In this document: positions 5,293 to 6,420 of the stretch, in pieces
How positions within the stretch are numbered: position 1 is the stretch's first letter
Layout of the letters: each line of letters opens with the position of its first letter
Source: Alphaproteobacteria bacterium
Lineage (GTDB): Bacteria; Pseudomonadota; Alphaproteobacteria; JAEULC01
DNA length: 6,420 bases
NCBI GenBank assembly: GCA_020851015.1
Contig: JADZDN010000438.1
Span: 1 to 6,420 of the forward strand
Direction of reading: 5' to 3'
Position numbers and translations under genes: made by a program
Notes under the pieces: model-generated
Told to the model about the DNA's origin: nothing
Seen by the model: only the letters and a program-made list of their open reading frames with translations
Database searches by the model: none

Positions 5293-6420
5293 AACGGACC
5301 TTCGTCAGCGCATAGACCACCGGAATGACCACAAGGGTCAGGACGGTGGATGACACCATGCCGCCGATCATCGGCACGGCGATGCGCTGCATCACCTCCG
5401 ATCCGGTGCCGGTGCTCCAGAGAATCGGCAGGAGGCCGGCGATGATCGCGGTCACGGTCATCATCTTGGGCCGGACCCGCTCCACCGCGCCCGACGTGAT
5501 CGCGCGATGCAGGTCCGCCGTGCCGAACGCGCGCCCTTCGGACTCGCAGCGCCGCCGCATCTCGATCAGCGCGTGGTCGAGGTAGATCAGCATGATGACG
5601 CCGGTTTCGGCGGCGACGCCGGCGAGCGCGATGAACCCCACTGCCGACGCCACGCTCATGTTGAAGCCCAGGTAGTCCATCAGCCACAGCCCGCCGACCA
5701 GCGCGAAGGGCAGGGAAAGCATGACGATCAGCGTTTCGGTCAGGCGCCGGAAATTGAGGTAGAGCAGAAGAAAGATCGCCAGCAACATGGCCGGCACGAC
5801 GACGGCCAGCCGCGCCTTGGCGCGTTCGAGATACTCGAACTGGCCGCTCCAGGCGGCATAGTAGCCGGTGGGAAACGCGACCTGGCGCGCAACCGTGCGG
5901 CGGGCCTCGGCGACATACCCGCCAAGGTCGCGCTCGCGCACGTCGACGAAGACATAGACCGCGAGCTGCCCGTCCTCGGTACGGATCGAGGCAGGCCCCT
6001 GCGTGCGCGTGACGGTCGCCACCTCGCCCAGCGGCACCGCGCCGCCACGCGGCAGCGAAACCAGCACGTCCGACGCGATCGCGGCCGGGTCGCTGCGCAC
6101 GTCGCGCGGATAGCGCAGCACGACGGTGTAGCGTTCGCGCCCCTCGACCGTGGTCGTCACCGGTTCGGCGCCCAACGCGGTGGCGATCGTCCGTTGGACC
6201 GCTTCCATCGTCAGGCCGTAGCGCGCGATCCGGTCGCGGTCCGGCGCGATTTCCAGGAAATAGCCGCTATTGACGCGCTCGGCATAGGCGCTCGCGGTTC
6301 CCGGCACGGTTCGCAGCGCCGCTTCCACGGCGCGCGCCAGCCGCTCCAGCTCTCGCAGGTCCTTGCCGAAGATCTTGACGCCGACCGGCGTGCGGATTCC
6401 GGTCGACAGCATGTCGATGC
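5270..6420 (-). CDS. cusA: CusA/CzcA-family heavy-metal RND efflux pump, C-terminal part (partial)
   Basis: This is the inner-membrane, proton-driven pump of a tripartite metal efflux system that normally works with a membrane fusion protein and an outer-membrane channel. About 383 codons are visible; the gene continues past 6420, so the Met at 6410-6412 is internal. Counting from that Met, the periplasmic part runs 1 to about 200 (IDMLSTGIRTPVGVKIFG, TTTVEGRERYTVVLRYPRD, SGQFEYLERAKARL). Five membrane helices follow at about 203-219, 226-246, 252-277, 318-332 and 343-369, with FALVGGLWL, GFIALAGVAAETGVIMLIYL, RVRPKMMTV and LPILWSTGTGSEVM. From memory of E. coli CusA, the first Met matches M672 of the metal-binding methionine triad, E269 and K316 match proton-relay residues E939 and K984, and M341 matches M1009. 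This favours Cu/Ag over Zn/Co/Cd, but the other two triad methionines are outside the window. The 3' end overlaps the convergent hydrolase gene by 23 bases. Confidence 0.93.
   Translation of the reverse strand, partial: IDMLSTGIRTPVGVKIFGKDLRELERLARAVEAALRTVPGTASAYAERVNSGYFLEIAPDRDRIARYGLTMEAVQRTIATALGAEPVTTTVEGRERYTVVLRYPRDVRSDPAAIASDVLVSLPRGGAVPLGEVATVTRTQGPASIRTEDGQLAVYVFVDVRERDLGGYVAEARRTVARQVAFPTGYYAAWSGQFEYLERAKARLAVVVPAMLLAIFLLLYLNFRRLTETLIVMLSLPFALVGGLWLMDYLGFNMSVASAVGFIALAGVAAETGVIMLIYLDHALIEMRRRCESEGRAFGTADLHRAITSGAVERVRPKMMTVTAIIAGLLPILWSTGTGSEVMQRIAVPMIGGMVSSTVLTLVVIPVVYALTKVRSTGRLRS

Noticed and set aside
5274..5306. Possible bidirectional terminator at the convergent junction (CGAAG 5277-5281 with CTTCG 5300-5304)
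   Set aside because: It is a 5-bp stem, extendable only with a bulge, with an 18-base loop and no T-run on either strand.

Overview
The window is very GC-rich with dense coding and short intergenic gaps. It reads as chromosomal DNA of an alphaproteobacterium. I base this on the close match of the E2 succinyltransferase to alphaproteobacterial SucB, and on secreted FecR-domain proteins of a kind I recall from that class. That placement is from memory of the families, not from a search. I see no RNA genes, CRISPR arrays, insertion sequences or phage genes, and no gene-free stretch longer than about 110 bases.

Layout. The left end (1-1339, + strand) is the tail of sucA followed 7 bases later by a complete sucB. 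These encode two components of the 2-oxoglutarate dehydrogenase complex of the TCA cycle. The third usual partner, lpd, does not follow. Instead, 26 bases downstream, a pair of paralogous exported proteins begins (1366-2802 and 2909-4291, + strand). Each has a signal peptide, a FecR-type domain and a shared beta-rich C-terminal region, joined by linkers that differ completely between the copies. Neither has the anti-sigma N-terminus of true FecR, and no sigma factor or TonB receptor is visible. Next is a cytoplasmic NodB-fold hydrolase of the HpPgdA/cyclic-imidase type (4381-5292, + strand). The right end (5270-6420, - strand) is the C-terminal third of a CusA/CzcA-family heavy-metal RND efflux pump. 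It converges on the hydrolase gene and overlaps its 3' end by 23 bases.

How the genes relate. sucA and sucB are clearly one functional unit. The two FecR-like genes are a tandem duplication (about 77% identical over 125 residues of the core by hand alignment) and probably act together in the periplasm or at the cell surface, in an unknown role. Nothing ties the hydrolase or the efflux pump to them beyond proximity. The Shine-Dalgarno sequences of both the second FecR-like gene and the hydrolase gene lie in the right arm of a perfect 7-8 bp hairpin, which could damp their translation.

Most worth following up are the FecR-like pair (unusual architecture, divergent linkers, conserved uncharacterised C-terminal region, position directly behind sucAB) and the two hairpins over ribosome binding sites.
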